This document shows positions 1-13,800 of a stretch of DNA of 64,000 nt, one piece after another (the stretch's first letter is position 1; each line of letters starts with the position of its first letter). Made by a program: the position numbers and the translations under genes. This DNA comes from Siphonodentalium dalli (lineage: Eukaryota; Mollusca; Scaphopoda; Gadilida; Siphonodentaliidae), in contig CP136061.1 of the NCBI GenBank assembly GCA_032622095.1, positions 42,165,797-42,229,796 on the forward strand, in the 5' to 3' direction. The notes below the pieces were generated by a model that saw only the letters and a program-made list of their open reading frames with translations, was not told the DNA's origin and did not search any database.

Positions 1-1676
1 TCAGCTGTAGACTTTTCTGGGCCTAATGATTTTCCAGGAAACCACAGAATTAATGCTGAGCATGTTGCAATAATATGGCCGTAGACAATGGTTCTGATTG
101 TTGTCGACATCAACCAGTTTTGTAAATAACTGTTCGAACATTTTACGAATGGTCGTCGGAAAGTGAATTTAGTGGCGCTAGTCTGTTAGCGTCACCAAAT
201 TCGCCTTCTGTGGAGTTTATTCTTGAATACTAAAATACATTTTCTAAGCCCTTGAATTCCTTAGGTTTCCGACCCCATCCGGAAAACCCTTGATTCCCTT
301 CAAACCATGGGGAAAAAGTCACGAATAGTTGCCCAATATATAGAGCGATTGTAAGATCATTATAAATTATAATTTCCAATTACGCAAGGGGAGACTTAAG
401 CTGAAAGTCCGAGTTTAGTCCCCTGCTAGCTTAGCAAGGGGACTGAATTGTTTTACGGAAGAGTGGTAACGTCGGAAGAGCTATACTCCTCCTTGACCTC
501 GGTTAACGGGTATACTTGTATGGCACGCATCTATACTCACAAATCGACTCCACTCAATTTTAGTTATAACTTATATATCAGGATGTTCCACCCACTTTGG
601 TGTTCTAAAAACCACCGGAAAGAGATCCGTTAATTAGTTTAATATAACGTGACTGCCATTCTGGGGTTGAAGGTCGGAGTATAGCTCTTGCGACGTTACC
701 CCCGCCACCCTGTTTTGCAGCTTGGGGAGACCAGCGATGTAGCACTCTGATCCCAGTTTGACCTTTGCACTGGCTTCCACATTGCACCAAAGTTTTCATG
801 TCTGTCCACATTCCTAAGATTTCAGTAAACCACCTTTAAAAAAACGCTGGGTGCTTAGTCCGAGAATGCACATTTTTGCGAGCACCGTTTACAGAAGGAC
901 ACTGGTTGACATCCTCATTCGTTTCTGAAGGCACCGTCTGCCGTCGTGATTGTGTCGGTAGGAAAACTTTGCTACCGTCCATCGTTAGCCGATTAGATGT
1001 GACATGCTGATGGCACGTGCATGTGTATTTCTCCGTGTCTCAGATGCATGGAACTGGCGTTTCTGCCGCTGTTGTAAAACGGAACATTTTTGTATGCATG
1101 CACGAACCATGGTCGCTCCTGCCGAACTGTGCCCCCCCCCCCCACCCAGGAACGGACCCATTTATATTTCCCTAGCGGAAACCCTGGTTCATGTGAAGTG
1201 GGTTCATATAAAGTGGGTTCACAAGAAATAACATGAATTTGATAAAAATCTGTAAAACAATTTATCATCAACAAGTGCATGTAAAATAGGTCAAGTTTGT
1301 TATCATTTTCATTATCAATAACTTTCCAATGACAAGATTTAGCATATTAAAACCATTGTTATGTAAACATAACTATTACAGTGGCATTACCAATCAATGT
1401 GTTCTTTATAACTAACATGGAATCTTGCAGTTTGGAAAATACTGTGTTTTCTTTTCAAACGATCATCGTATGAATGGTTAGAATCGTAGTATGTAATTAG
1501 TTAATATGAACGAGAACAGATCAGTAGAAGTGATGCAAATAAATTTGTCAACTCCCAGCCTCCCTTATAAATTAATGTCCTTGAAAGATAAGTATTAAAG
1601 TGGCATAACTTTTTATCAGCAATTACATAATTCAATGACAAGCAAGTGCGAGTTAGATATTGTATTTATTACTCAC
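1..1676 (-). other. intron after exon 26, no recognised gene
   Basis: Contains a run of about 11 C's near 1132-1145 and a short GTGGGTTCA-type repeat at 1190-1230. No continuation of the UTP20 frame, no conserved motif and no clear transposon end was seen. Confidence 0.6.
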
Positions 1677-1843
1677 CAGAATAGAGATGTTTGCAGGAAG
1701 AGAACACGAGATCCATGAAGACATTCAGTTCAACCTTACTGCAGCCATTCAGGAAGCGGAAGATTATAGCTCGCCGGAAGTCAACGCTAGACCGCCCAGC
1801 AGCATTCTTACCAGTCTTTCGTTGTAACTTCCCATACAAAATT
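1677..1843 (-). CDS. UTP20: UTP20 located exon 26 (last in window)
   Basis: Phase 2 to 1, 55 full codons. (R)ILYGKLQRKTGKN and RRAIIFRFLNGCSKVELNVF then MDLVF match human ILYGRMKNKTG and MAIVLRFLAGTQPEEIQIFL then DLLF. From general knowledge of the family, this lies in the conserved DRIM/UTP20 N-terminal Pfam region. Acceptor TTAACTTCCAG, donor GTGAGTAAT. No following exon was found below it. Confidence 0.95.
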
Positions 1844-4800
1844 CTGGAAGTTAAGCATGACAAAGTGTTATAATTGCACGCTTTATATTTGAGAATGTCA
1901 CATGTCGCCCCTCCAGCATCGAGGTGACTTCCTACACTCAGTGTGGGTATAGGCTATATGTTGGAAGAGACACGGGTTCGTCATATGATACAAGGCAAAG
2001 CTCATATCTCATATCGGTGTAGGTAAAGGGAAATAGAAGGTTGGTTCAAATTACATTGTTTATGTTGCTTTTATCACTGACATGAATGAGTCAAGAATAG
2101 GTACAGTGATGCCCTAAATAATCGACCCCTTAACCACAGCAGAATTATGGGCAGTTTTTCAGGATTTAGTTGGAAATATGGCTAGTTGTCATTCATCAGA
2201 AAGCTCTCACAGAGAGCTTTCCGATGAATGGCAACAAGCCATATTTCCGACTAAATCCAGAATAATTACCCATAATTCTGCTGTGGTTAAGGGGTCGATT
2301 ATTTAGAACATTACTGTAGGTCAAGCCTTAAAATCAGAATGATTCTCATTTTGATTCTCAAAAGTCTTGATTCCCTGTAGAAATGCAATGTTTTGATTCT
2401 CGTAAAATAAAACTTGATAGATTATAAAGCCTGTAGGGGCTTGCTTATGTATGTATTATGTATGTATTGCTTATGTATGTATGGCTCAGATTCTGAAAAT
2501 CATTTATCATCAATGGGAAGCTTCAAAATCAACTGATTCCTATGTATAATGGCTCAGAGGAGAGAACATTTTTGGCAGAAATTTGAAATCAGAATATCTT
2601 GGAAATTTTTTCTTTTAAATTACAACAAAAATCTGATGAAATGGGACAAATAAAGTTGTTCCAATAATATCTCCTGTGAACCAGTCTAATAGGATTCTGA
2701 GGATTGAGCCTCAACCTGAGTTTAAAGTTTATCATCATCGCCATTCTCAACCATAAGCATCGCTGCTCGTGGGAGCCACTCAGATTGAAAACTATATTCC
2801 TGGTCACCATCAATGCCATCTGTTACCAGATGATGTGATTTCCATTATGAGTTTTACATCACTGTGGCTCCAATGAAAGGAAACAGGCCCCCACCCCCAC
2901 CCCTAACCTCACATCAACATTATTCCCATGAGATGTCATTTCTGGCGTAAGTTATACGTCACACAATTGCCATACTAAATTTATTTTTTTCCCACATATT
3001 TTGAATTATTTTTCACAGTTCTAAAAACAATCTCATCTATATATCACCAACCCACAAATCTAATAACAATCCAATTAATAAGTTTCATACAGATCTCTAC
3101 CACATATAAAAAATAATATTATCCAAACAATACTCAATGACTTCGGCAATGCATTAAGTTTGAAAGCCACTTTGAAGTTTTGGTGAGGAATGTACAGTTA
3201 AACTATCTATACTAAATACTCATTGGTGAGTAGTTCCCTTATTAACCCTTTCTATACTAAATACTCATTGACGAGTAGTTCCCTCATGATATATTCATAT
3301 AATAAGTTTAACCCTTTCTATACTAAATACTCATTGACGAGTAGTTCCCTTAGAAAATGTTCAGATAATAAGTTAAACAAACAACTATGGTCATTTGTTG
3401 AACTTATTATCTGAACATTTCTCAGTGAATATGAACCCTTCTGCAATTATTCTTTTGTATGTCTGCTCATTTTTTCTGGACACCCAGGCTTGCAGATTTC
3501 AAAATTGTGCGTAACCTTTTTTTTCCCCTGGTTTGTGCTTAGATAACCCATAGGTTATACCAGAAGATTTACACAAACTATTATAATCACTTCAACTGGT
3601 ATTAACTATTAATGGACAACTTATTGGTATTATCATACAGTTGTCGCCCGCGATTGAGTGAGACACGGGGATTTGTCGCCCGCTCGAGACATGGAATGTC
3701 ACCCGAGGGCCGCCAGGCCCAAGTGTGACATTCCAGGTCGAGAGCGGCGACAAATCTCCGTGTCTCACGAAAACAAGGGTGACAACTGTTTTGTTATCTG
3801 ACAAAGGAGTACACACAAACCTTCTTAATGGCATGCCTAAGTACGCGCGTATAGTCATTAATCCAGCTCCAAGAGTTAATTTTATGTTGGAATCCTCGCT
3901 TTTTAGAAAATAAAACATTCACATTTTGGATCAATTGATACACCCATCATTTGCGGAGCTATTGTCCGGTTAGTTTGCTGGTCGCATGGTGAAAATCGGT
4001 TCACGGAAGGAGGAGTAAAGCAATTTCGAAATTAAGTAACCATGCGGCGAAATGTTCGGTGTCGTTTTAAATGAGCGTAAAGATGCAGGTAGACGTGTTA
4101 ACTTCAAGAACGCTAAAATGTGAAACTTACACGTTGTAGTGGTGCCAAAAGAAATTGACAACTGTTACGCAACATAAGGGTATTCCTGTGAAGTCGGAGG
4201 AATGTATAAACGAAGAAAATTGTCGATTGATAAATAGTAAAGCGTGGCTATTTGATATTTAGAGCTTAGCACGAAACGTATTTGTGACGTATGTACGTGT
4301 GTGCAATTGTCTACAGTACATACAAACTGCTTAATAAGGTTTATCTATGTGTTCCACGGCATTCATTATTGTTATAAAAAGGTCCAATAGAAACATTACA
4401 TTAAAGGGATTTATGTCCGTGATAAAACCATTTATATATAGCGTGCTTTAATTGCAAATTAAAGACAACAATTATGCAAATTAGCAAATACCACAGTTCG
4501 CGGGTGTTACAAAACAGTAGGGTTTATAAAATGCGTGTTTTCGGAAATTATTAGAGAGCTGTGAGGTAATCTCTGCGCGTTGAGTTCTTCGTAGTTCTAT
4601 GTTTACTGGGAACAGCTGAGCGGTCAACAACTGCCAAAATGTTACCCACGAGGGCAACAAGTGATTTGCGGCCCGCCATGTGACGCAACCTCAGCCAATC
4701 AGAAGAGAGGAAAATGGGATGAAGATAACAATAACTTGTTAGTGGACCTCATAATTTTGGAACATTATACGCCTCTAAATGAATGATAGACTATTCCAAT

Positions 4801-7800
4801 GTATGCATTTGTAACCGAATGGGAGAATCTATTTAGTTAGAAAGTGTTAAAGACAGCAGGATACCTGTCCGGGTCACATCAAAGGGAATTAATAGAATGT
4901 TATGTTTGTACTGCTATTTTATTGACTTATATCAAATTAAAGACATATTATGTACTTGTTCGGGTGTGTGAAATTGTTAAGTTAGAATTCAGGCGCTATG
5001 ACAACTGGAGCATTGAGGTAACTTCCTACTCTCGGTGTAGGTATAGCCTATATGTTAGAAGAGACATGGGTTCGTCACTTGATACAAGGCACAACTCATA
5101 TCCCAAATTGGTGTAGGCAAAGGGAAATAGAAGGTTGGCTGAAATTGTTTATGTTGCTTTTATCACTGACATGAATGAATCAAGAATAGGTAGCAAGCCT
5201 TACACCTCAGCAGAATGAGGTTCCCAGAGGGTGTATTTGGTAATGCTAGCCCGATATGCAGGATAGCATCACTAAATTCACACTCTGGGGACCTCATTCT
5301 GCAAATTACAGACACACTATTTCAAGGCTTGGTAGGTAGGTCAGGCCTTAAATCCAAATGATTCTCATTTTGATTCTCGTAAAGTCTTGATTCCCTGTAG
5401 AAATGGTATGTTTTGATTCTCGTAAAACTTGATGGATATAAGGCCTGTAGGTGGTTGCTTAGGTATGTACGGCTCAGATGCTGAAAATCATTTCTCATCA
5501 AAGGGAAGCTTCAAAATCAACTGATTCCTATGTATAATGGCTCATAGGAGAGAATATTTTGGCAGAAATTTGAAATCTGAATATCTTGAAGAAAAAAAAG
5601 GTTTTTAATTACAATAAAAATCTTATGAAATGGGACAAATAAAGTTGTTCCAATAATATTTTTATGAAATTAAAATATCTCCTGTGAACCAGTCTAATAG
5701 GATTCTGAGGATTGAGCCTCAACCTGAGTTTACAGTTTATCATCATCGCCATTCTCAACCATAAGCATCGCTGCTCGTGGGAGCCACTCAGATTGAAAAC
5801 TATATTCCTGGTCACCATCAATGCCATCTGTTACCAGATGATGTGATTTCCATTATGAGTTTTACATCACTGTGGCTCCAACGAAAGGAAACAGGCCCCC
5901 ACGCGACGACAGATAATGAAAGTGCTGAAACGAGTCCAATTTATTGGAGGGAAATGTTCCGACAATAAGTTCAACAAACCTCCTACAAATTTCCTATGGG
6001 ATAACTACTCATCAGAGTATTTATTTAGATTAGAAAGGGTTATATAAACTGATTTCATCGTGTCCACACCATAATACTATAGACTCACCGCATAAGGACG
6101 GGTAGGACGTCATGTCTGTGATATGATTTTATTACGCTCTGTTCTTCTTCAACACTGAACAACACAATTTCATTCCTGAAGGTTTTCTCGTCCAGCAACC
6201 TCTCAAAATTCTCTCTGCCAAGATTAATTAAAAATTTAGTTATTTGTGATGTGCCACAAGCCTAAGAATATGGTGCTGGACATTTGCAGAATGAGGTCCC
6301 CCAGAGGGTGAACTTAGTGACGCTATCCCGCACTAAATTCACTCTATGGACCTCACTTGTGCTTTGTATCCAGCACAAATGAAGATTATTCAATAATGAA
6401 TCTGAATGAATGACAACATTTTGAAAGGAATTTGGCCAACTAATAACATATAGCAAGTTGAAACATCATTCAATCCTTAGTAGATTGACATTGAGGTAAA
6501 TTTTCATGAAGAGGGGCAACGACTAAAGTCCACCCTATTCATGCAATACGGTATCAATAATTTGATCACACCCAAGGATACGGCTAGGAGGTCAATATGA
6601 TGACAATCCATAGTTGGCGTGGCTGGATTGGCCATAGCCAAAAGTTGGGCTCAGGAAACAAAAGTTTAACCCTTTCATGACGGGAGCTGTGCTGGTGCAG
6701 CCTTAAAGATCATGTGCCAGTGTATTCTCTTATATATGCTAGTCTCCAACATGGAGCTTCGCATATATAAGAGAAGGCAATGACTTATAGGTCAAAGTAA
6801 ATATTGTTAGGTCAATGTATTCTAAATATGTGAAGCTCCCTATAAGAGACTCGCATATATAATAGAATGCATTGGCACAGGGTTTTTGCAAAGTTTCAGG
6901 AAGCTCCAGTCATGGAAGGGTTAAACTACCCTTATGGAGCCCCTCACAGACGTGAGCAGACGACACTCAGCAATACAAGCTGCCACCTGTATGGGGATCC
7001 CAACAGGAAGCTCCAGTCATGGAAGGGTTAAGAAGAAAACGAGAAGATCAAGCCTTGAAATAGGGTGTCTTGTCATTTGCAGAATGAGGTCCCCAGAGGG
7101 TGTATTTAGTGATGTTACCCCGCATAGCGGGCTAGCATCACCAAATTCACCCTCTGGGGACCTCATTCTGCTTACACCTCAGCAGAATGAGGTTCCCATA
7201 GGGTGAATTTGGTGATGCTAGCCCGCTATGCGGGGTAGCATCACTAAATTCACCCTCTGGGGACCTCATTCTGCAAATGACGACACCCTATTTCAAGGCT
7301 TGGAGAAGAGTAAGTTTCTCCAGGGATATCCCCACCTATGACTATCATAGGCACTTGTCTAGTAGTTCTGACTATGTTAGACTTCATCAGGATCATGTGT
7401 TGCAATGCTCTTGCCTGTCTTATAGTTTTCCAGGTGTCCTGCTTTTTTTCCGATTTGCTAGAACCACCACTGGAGAACCACCTCCTTTGCACACCTTCAA
7501 CCAAGGAGAACCATGAGCAACACAAATGATTCCACTCCTGTTTGAGGCCAAGCCAGTTCCAGCAAATCAAAAACAGCCGGACACCTGGAAAACTATAAAA
7601 GGTAGGTAAGATCGCATTCAAATGATTACAACACACAATCATGATGAAGTTTAACATAAACGAAAAAAGTAGACAAGTGCACATGATAGCCATAGGTGGG
7701 AGATATCCCTGGAGAATCTATTTAACAAGTACACATGATAGCCATAGGTGGGAGATATCCCTGGAGAAACTATTTAACAAGTACACATGATAGCCATAGG

Positions 7801-10800
7801 TGGGAGATATCCCTGAAGAAACTATTTAACAAGTACACATGATAGCCATAGGTGGGAGATATCCCTGGAGAAACTATTTAACAAGTACACATGATAGCCA
7901 TAGGTGGGAGAAACTTTTGCTTCTTATTTTCTGTAACTGTAATAATAACAAAGCATGGAACATTAACAATGAAACAAAGCAAAAGGATTATGCGAGAAAA
8001 CTTACAAAATCACATTATAAAATTAGAAGAAACTCAAAGACATAGGAGGTATAACCATCATCTAATTATTACATTTACATAATCAAAAGTTGAAAAAACA
8101 TTTTCAACAATTTCTACGACTCATTTAAACCCAAAGTTAATCAAGATTTGACTTACTTGTAGTCAGCTAGGTTTGGGAGATTATAGGTCATTAAGCAGTC
8201 GAAGGCAGTTCTCTGTACATCGGAGTCAACATGAACAAGGAGCTGAAATTTAATTATAAAATAGACTATCAGTCATAAAAAAATCAAAAACTGTTCTCTG
8301 TCGGAATTCAGCATGAACATTAAGAGCTGAAATCATATTTGTAAAGCAGATTCAGAGACCAGCCTGGAGGGCAACTTGGGAGACATCTTCTCCCTAAACA
8401 TCTTCTCCCTAAAATGTGCCACTTCTCCCTATTTTTTTCCAAGAGAAGTGACTTCTCTCTGATATATCAATTTAAATATTTCAAGAGTATTTACTGACTA
8501 TAATGGGGCACTTTCTCATTATAATGAGTAAAATAAATGAGCTCTTGTACTGCATAAAAAGTATAGGCTCACAGAAAGGTGATAAACTTCAGCCTTTATG
8601 ACGTCTCCCTGGTAACAGTCTATTTCTCCATAATAATCTAAAATTTGAATTCGCTAGGCTGGTTACTGAGCAGATTATATGATTTCTAAGAAACAAAGTC
8701 TGTACTCTGGTATCAATGCATGATTTCATGGGTTTGTAGGAAGGCTGAAAATAGAATTTTAAGCATGTAAGGGCTATAACTGTCAGTATGTTATTCATGG
8801 GAGTAATGGTTTGATGGTTTAATTATTTTACAAAGGTGCCATAGTATACAAAATGGGATGATGTTTGATTACAAAGTATGTTTTTGGAATATGTTGTGGG
8901 CCAGCTCTGTATGGCACTCCACCGGAGAAGAGCTCGATTTATCTCCCTTGAAATCAGTCGTCTGCACTTCCAAGACAAAATTTCAAAATTGATATTTCTT
9001 TATTTTTTAAATCATCTTACATATATCTAGGTTCTATCAGCTCATAAGGTGATTATATAGACTGATATTCACTCTGTGATGGTCAAACATTGGTTAAAAT
9101 GATGATTCTGCAGTCAGTATAAGGGAGATAATTCAACTTGTAATGTGACAATTCCTGTACAAAATACCGACAGATAATGCTCTGACCATTTATGTATATT
9201 GTAACCAAGCATTCATGTGCTTTTTATCAATGAACATGGCACAGCAGAAGGTTATAGTACAGTACCCCGGCTCAAAATGGTGAAAATAGCCATAAATCGT
9301 GTATTGCTACCTCTACATCAAATTCAGCACAGTCCATAGAGCCTCCCATATATATTGGCCTAACAATATTTACCTTGACCTTGCTTGTAAGCCAGCGCAT
9401 TCTCTTTTATATGTGAGGCTCCCTATGGGAGACTCACATATATAAGAGAATGCACTGGCACAGGATCTTTCATGCTGCACTAGCGCCACTCCGGCCATGA
9501 AAGGGTTAAATTCCCAAAGTACTATTTTTCGCTTAAGTTTTAAATTTGAGTACCATGATGCGCGATTTCAAAAATGACGGAAATAATTCAGCAAAAGTCT
9601 CGTCTCCCATGGCAGTTCCCAAAAGCAGCATTATAAAACCACAAGCAGCGAGTAGAATATACATTTTCATATGAGTATTTCTATACTCTTGTTTTGTTAC
9701 AATATTCTATATAATTATGGTACATGCATTTAGGCATCATTGATAAGATATTTGCATATCATATAATATAAAACCTTTTTATTGATTGTGATTCACCATT
9801 TTACACCTGTTTGTGTACAAATAATTAACAATATATAAAAGCTATTTGTTAAAAAAGCTTTACTTTTCCGGTGGATTCACTAAACTCTTCATGAGTCATA
9901 CTATATTTTGCTCATTGTAAATTCACACACCACCAGCGCAAATTTAAATACAAATAATTTAAATGATATGGACTTTCACAAACTAAATAAATAATTGTGT
10001 GATAATTTCAGAGATTAAACCAAGGAAATAGAAATTGAAGACTAAAACATTAAAGGGGTACTGTACACAGAGATAGGCAATTTTTTTTTTTACTCCCATT
10101 GAAATAACTTTCAAGTTAGATTGTGTTCGTGTTATATGAGTTTCGTAAAAACCTAATTTAGGGAAGAAAATATTGATCTTGGAAAGAAAAATATTACGAT
10201 TTCAAACTACGCACCATGTTTTTCACCTTCACCGGAGAAGACGCAGGTCTCAGGAAGAACCGGAAGTTCATTGCTCACAGCTTCGATTGATGCATTCAAT
10301 CTCTTCCATCGAACAATCTCACTCCCTATAAAAGTACTTGACGCTTTATGATTCTTGTTTCTTTCTCCTTTTTTCCGAATCGGTTATAACGGGCCTTCCT
10401 TTTGCAGGTAACATGTTTTGTTTGCAACTCAATAATGTTCGCGAACGGTCGTCAATAAAAGACACGCAGCAGATGCGATTTCAAGAACGGTAACTCGTAA
10501 TGGCATAATTCGCCATTTTATGACTCCAGCCATAAATGAATTTATATTAAATAATTCAATTTTACTTTTACGATAGCCTGTTAACTGGAACGTTTTGAGT
10601 AGACATCGTCGACTCAAATTAGTTATTTTATAATATAATATTCATATTAGATCGCTATTGTTACCGGGAATTTATTGAAATTGGTGTACAGTACCCCTTT
10701 AAACTCACATCGTAATAGAGTTCTCTGAGACTAAAACATTAAACTCACATCATAATAGAGTTCTCTGAGACTAAAACATTAAACACACATCGTAATAGAG

Positions 10801-13800
10801 TTCTCCGAGACTAAAACATTAAACTCACATCGTAATAGAGTTCTCTGAGACTAAAACATTAAACTCACATCGTAATAGAGTTCTCCGAGACTAAAACATT
10901 AAACTCACATCGTAATAGAGTTCTCTGAGAATAAAACATTAAACACACATCGTAATAGAGTTCTCCGAGACTAAAACATTAAACTCACATCGTAATAGAG
11001 TTCTCTGAGACTAAAACATTAAACTCACATCGTAATAGAGTTCTCCGAGACTAAAACATTAAACTCACATCGTAATAGAGTTCTCTGAGACTAAAACATT
11101 AAACTCACATCGTAATAGAGTTCTCTGAGACTAAAACGTTAAACTCACATCGTAATAGAGTTCTCTGAGACTAAAACATTAAACTCACATCGTAATAGAG
11201 TTCTCTGAGTTGTGTTTCTTGATATATGTTCTTTGGATTCATGAATCTCGTGTAGATCTCTAAATGTGCTAGGAGTGACCTGCAACACAATTCAAATGAT
11301 TAAAGAATAACTATTCCATATAAGCATAAACAAAGCCTAGAAACCTAATGTGAAAACACAGGCAAGCCTGAGTTTAGTGTGCCTGTCATTTGCAGAATGA
11401 GGTCCCAAGAGGGTGAATTTAGTGATGCTATCCCACACAGCAGACTAGCATCACTAAATTCACCCTCTGGGGACCTCATTCTGCATGGGAGACATAGACT
11501 CAGATTGAAGTTCCCAAATGGTGAATATTGTGATGTACCCCTATTGGGAACCTCGATTATGCAATGTGTCATCTGGCAATTTGAGGATATCGAGAAACTA
11601 AACTAAAAATGAAATAGAATCTATGTGAAGAATTTTCTATAGAAATCTGATAATGAAGAAACTTTCCAGAGAAGATGAGACCTAAGCAGAATGAGGTTCC
11701 CAGAGGGTGAATTTAGTGATGCTAGCCCACTATACTGGATAGCGTCACTAAATTCACCCTCTGGGGACCTCATTCTGCAAATGACAGGCACACTGAACTC
11801 AGGTTTGAACACAGGGCCAGGAATCTACATCATAATTTGCCCGAAATTGGCAGCAAAATGACATAGAAGTAATAATTTATCGTTTTCTTAACCTACATAC
11901 ATAACTCAAACAAAACAGATAGTGAATGAGCTATACATCAATTGTAGAGGCACAAAATCCACAAATTTCCAAGTCAAATAAGGGCCGTAACTCTGATAAA
12001 AATTAATGGACAAAACCTGTAATATCTGGGTATCCTTTCCCCCAACCTGGACTATCAACATCCCAACGACAAAAAACTCTGATAAATAAAACCAGAGTTA
12101 CAAGGTGATATGTTCAGACAGACAGACGGACGGACAGAGCCCTCGACTATATGCCTACCGGGGTCGGGGGCATAATAACTAGGGATAGTTCCTGTCAAAA
12201 ATGATGGGTCTATACAGTAATGCCCTAAGTAATAAACTCCTTAACCACAGCTGAATTATGGGTAATTTTTCAGGATTTAGTCAGAAATATGGCTTGTTGC
12301 CATTCATCGAAAAGCTCTCACTGAGAGCTTTCCAAAAAATGGCAACAAGCCATATTTCCGACTAATTCCTGAAAAGTTACCCATAATTCAGCTGTGGTTA
12401 AGGAGTCGATTACTTAGGGCATTACTGTAGTTTAGTCGGTTACTGATGCAAGTGGTGTAACTCTATCATACAACTATCATGTACTTTATACAGAACATAG
12501 ATTGCTATAGAGTTTTCTGAAGAGTTCTTAGCGGTGCCCATGCTTTCGTATGCTAAAATACTAATCGACGACGGAATTTTTGACATTTTGGAAAATGTGC
12601 TATATCTCATCTTTAACCGAACAGCCTGATAATTTGCGTGTCGTATTCTAAGATGTATCACAACGTATGTTCCAAATTTGGGCTAATATGGACGTAAGAG
12701 TGAAAATTTATAAATGCGCAAATAGCGTGAATTGGTTACACGCACAGACAGACAGACGACAGGTTTATATAGAAATAATAGTATTACTTTGTGGCTGCTC
12801 TCCTCTTCATTTGTGGTTTGTTGTTCGACTCGATGATATCTCCCGTCTCCTCCTCCGTCTCGATGATATCTCCTGTCTCCTCCTCCTCCTCATTCTTCTC
12901 TTCAGCTGATTCTTCCGGCTCCAGAACGTCTTCCTTCAGTTTCAGTATGTTCTGCGTCTTAGCAAACGACGCATCAGACAAACAGTACTCATTCCTGAAA
13001 TAGAGCGATATCATTTATACAAATTTCCTATGTGCTTTGAGAACAATTCCTCCATTAAAACCTAACTAGAGATGGGTCTGTCCCAGGTGGGATTAAGGTA
13101 TACCCCACTGTATAAAATTTTAAAACATGGAATAACTCTGCAAAAAATGTCTGACGGACCTCATCGTCGCAGGTTCCAATGGTACTAAATATATGTTCCA
13201 AGTTTAAAACAATTTACTGAAAATTGGAGGAATAAAAGCTCGGACAAAATTCCCAGACAAAATTGTGTCCACAGATGGACGGATGTCTAGGCTTGCGGAA
13301 AGGCAGACAGACAAGCTGATTCCAGTATACCGAGCCCCACCCCAACCCACAACTCGTTGTGGGGGGTATAAAAACAGAATGGAAAATTAGAGCGGTAGTT
13401 TTGTTGACGATTTTCGCAAGATACTCGTCAAAATTGCAGAAATTTAAAACTCTTGTGTTTGACTTGCCATGCATGTTGTTGTGACAATGTCGTCCATGTA
13501 CATTTAGACTTTTGTGTTGATAAAATAATCGGAGAACCAAATCAAACAGTTTCGCAATATAGTTCTTTGGTTCTAGTGGGACTTTCCAAACTTAGCATAT
13601 GAGATTTTTTTTTTAAAAGAGTGTAAATATGCTTCCTTAAGAGAAAAGTTGTGCCTTCCGATACCTTCAATCTTCTCGCTTTCATTCAACCTTCCCGACA
13701 CTAGGTTAGCCCCTGTGTAAGTGCTTTCTCCCAAGTTGAAGCCTCTAGGCTAGTCCCTGAATTGATATGTTGCTTCAAAAGCTGAATATTTTGTGATGGA

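Noticed and set aside
3592-3918. 108-codon open frame
   Set aside because: Generated by the GC-rich palindrome at 3638-3790.
10703-11188. 40-bp repeats resembling a CRISPR array
   Set aside because: Head-to-tail units without spacers, clearly derived from the exon 23 junction.
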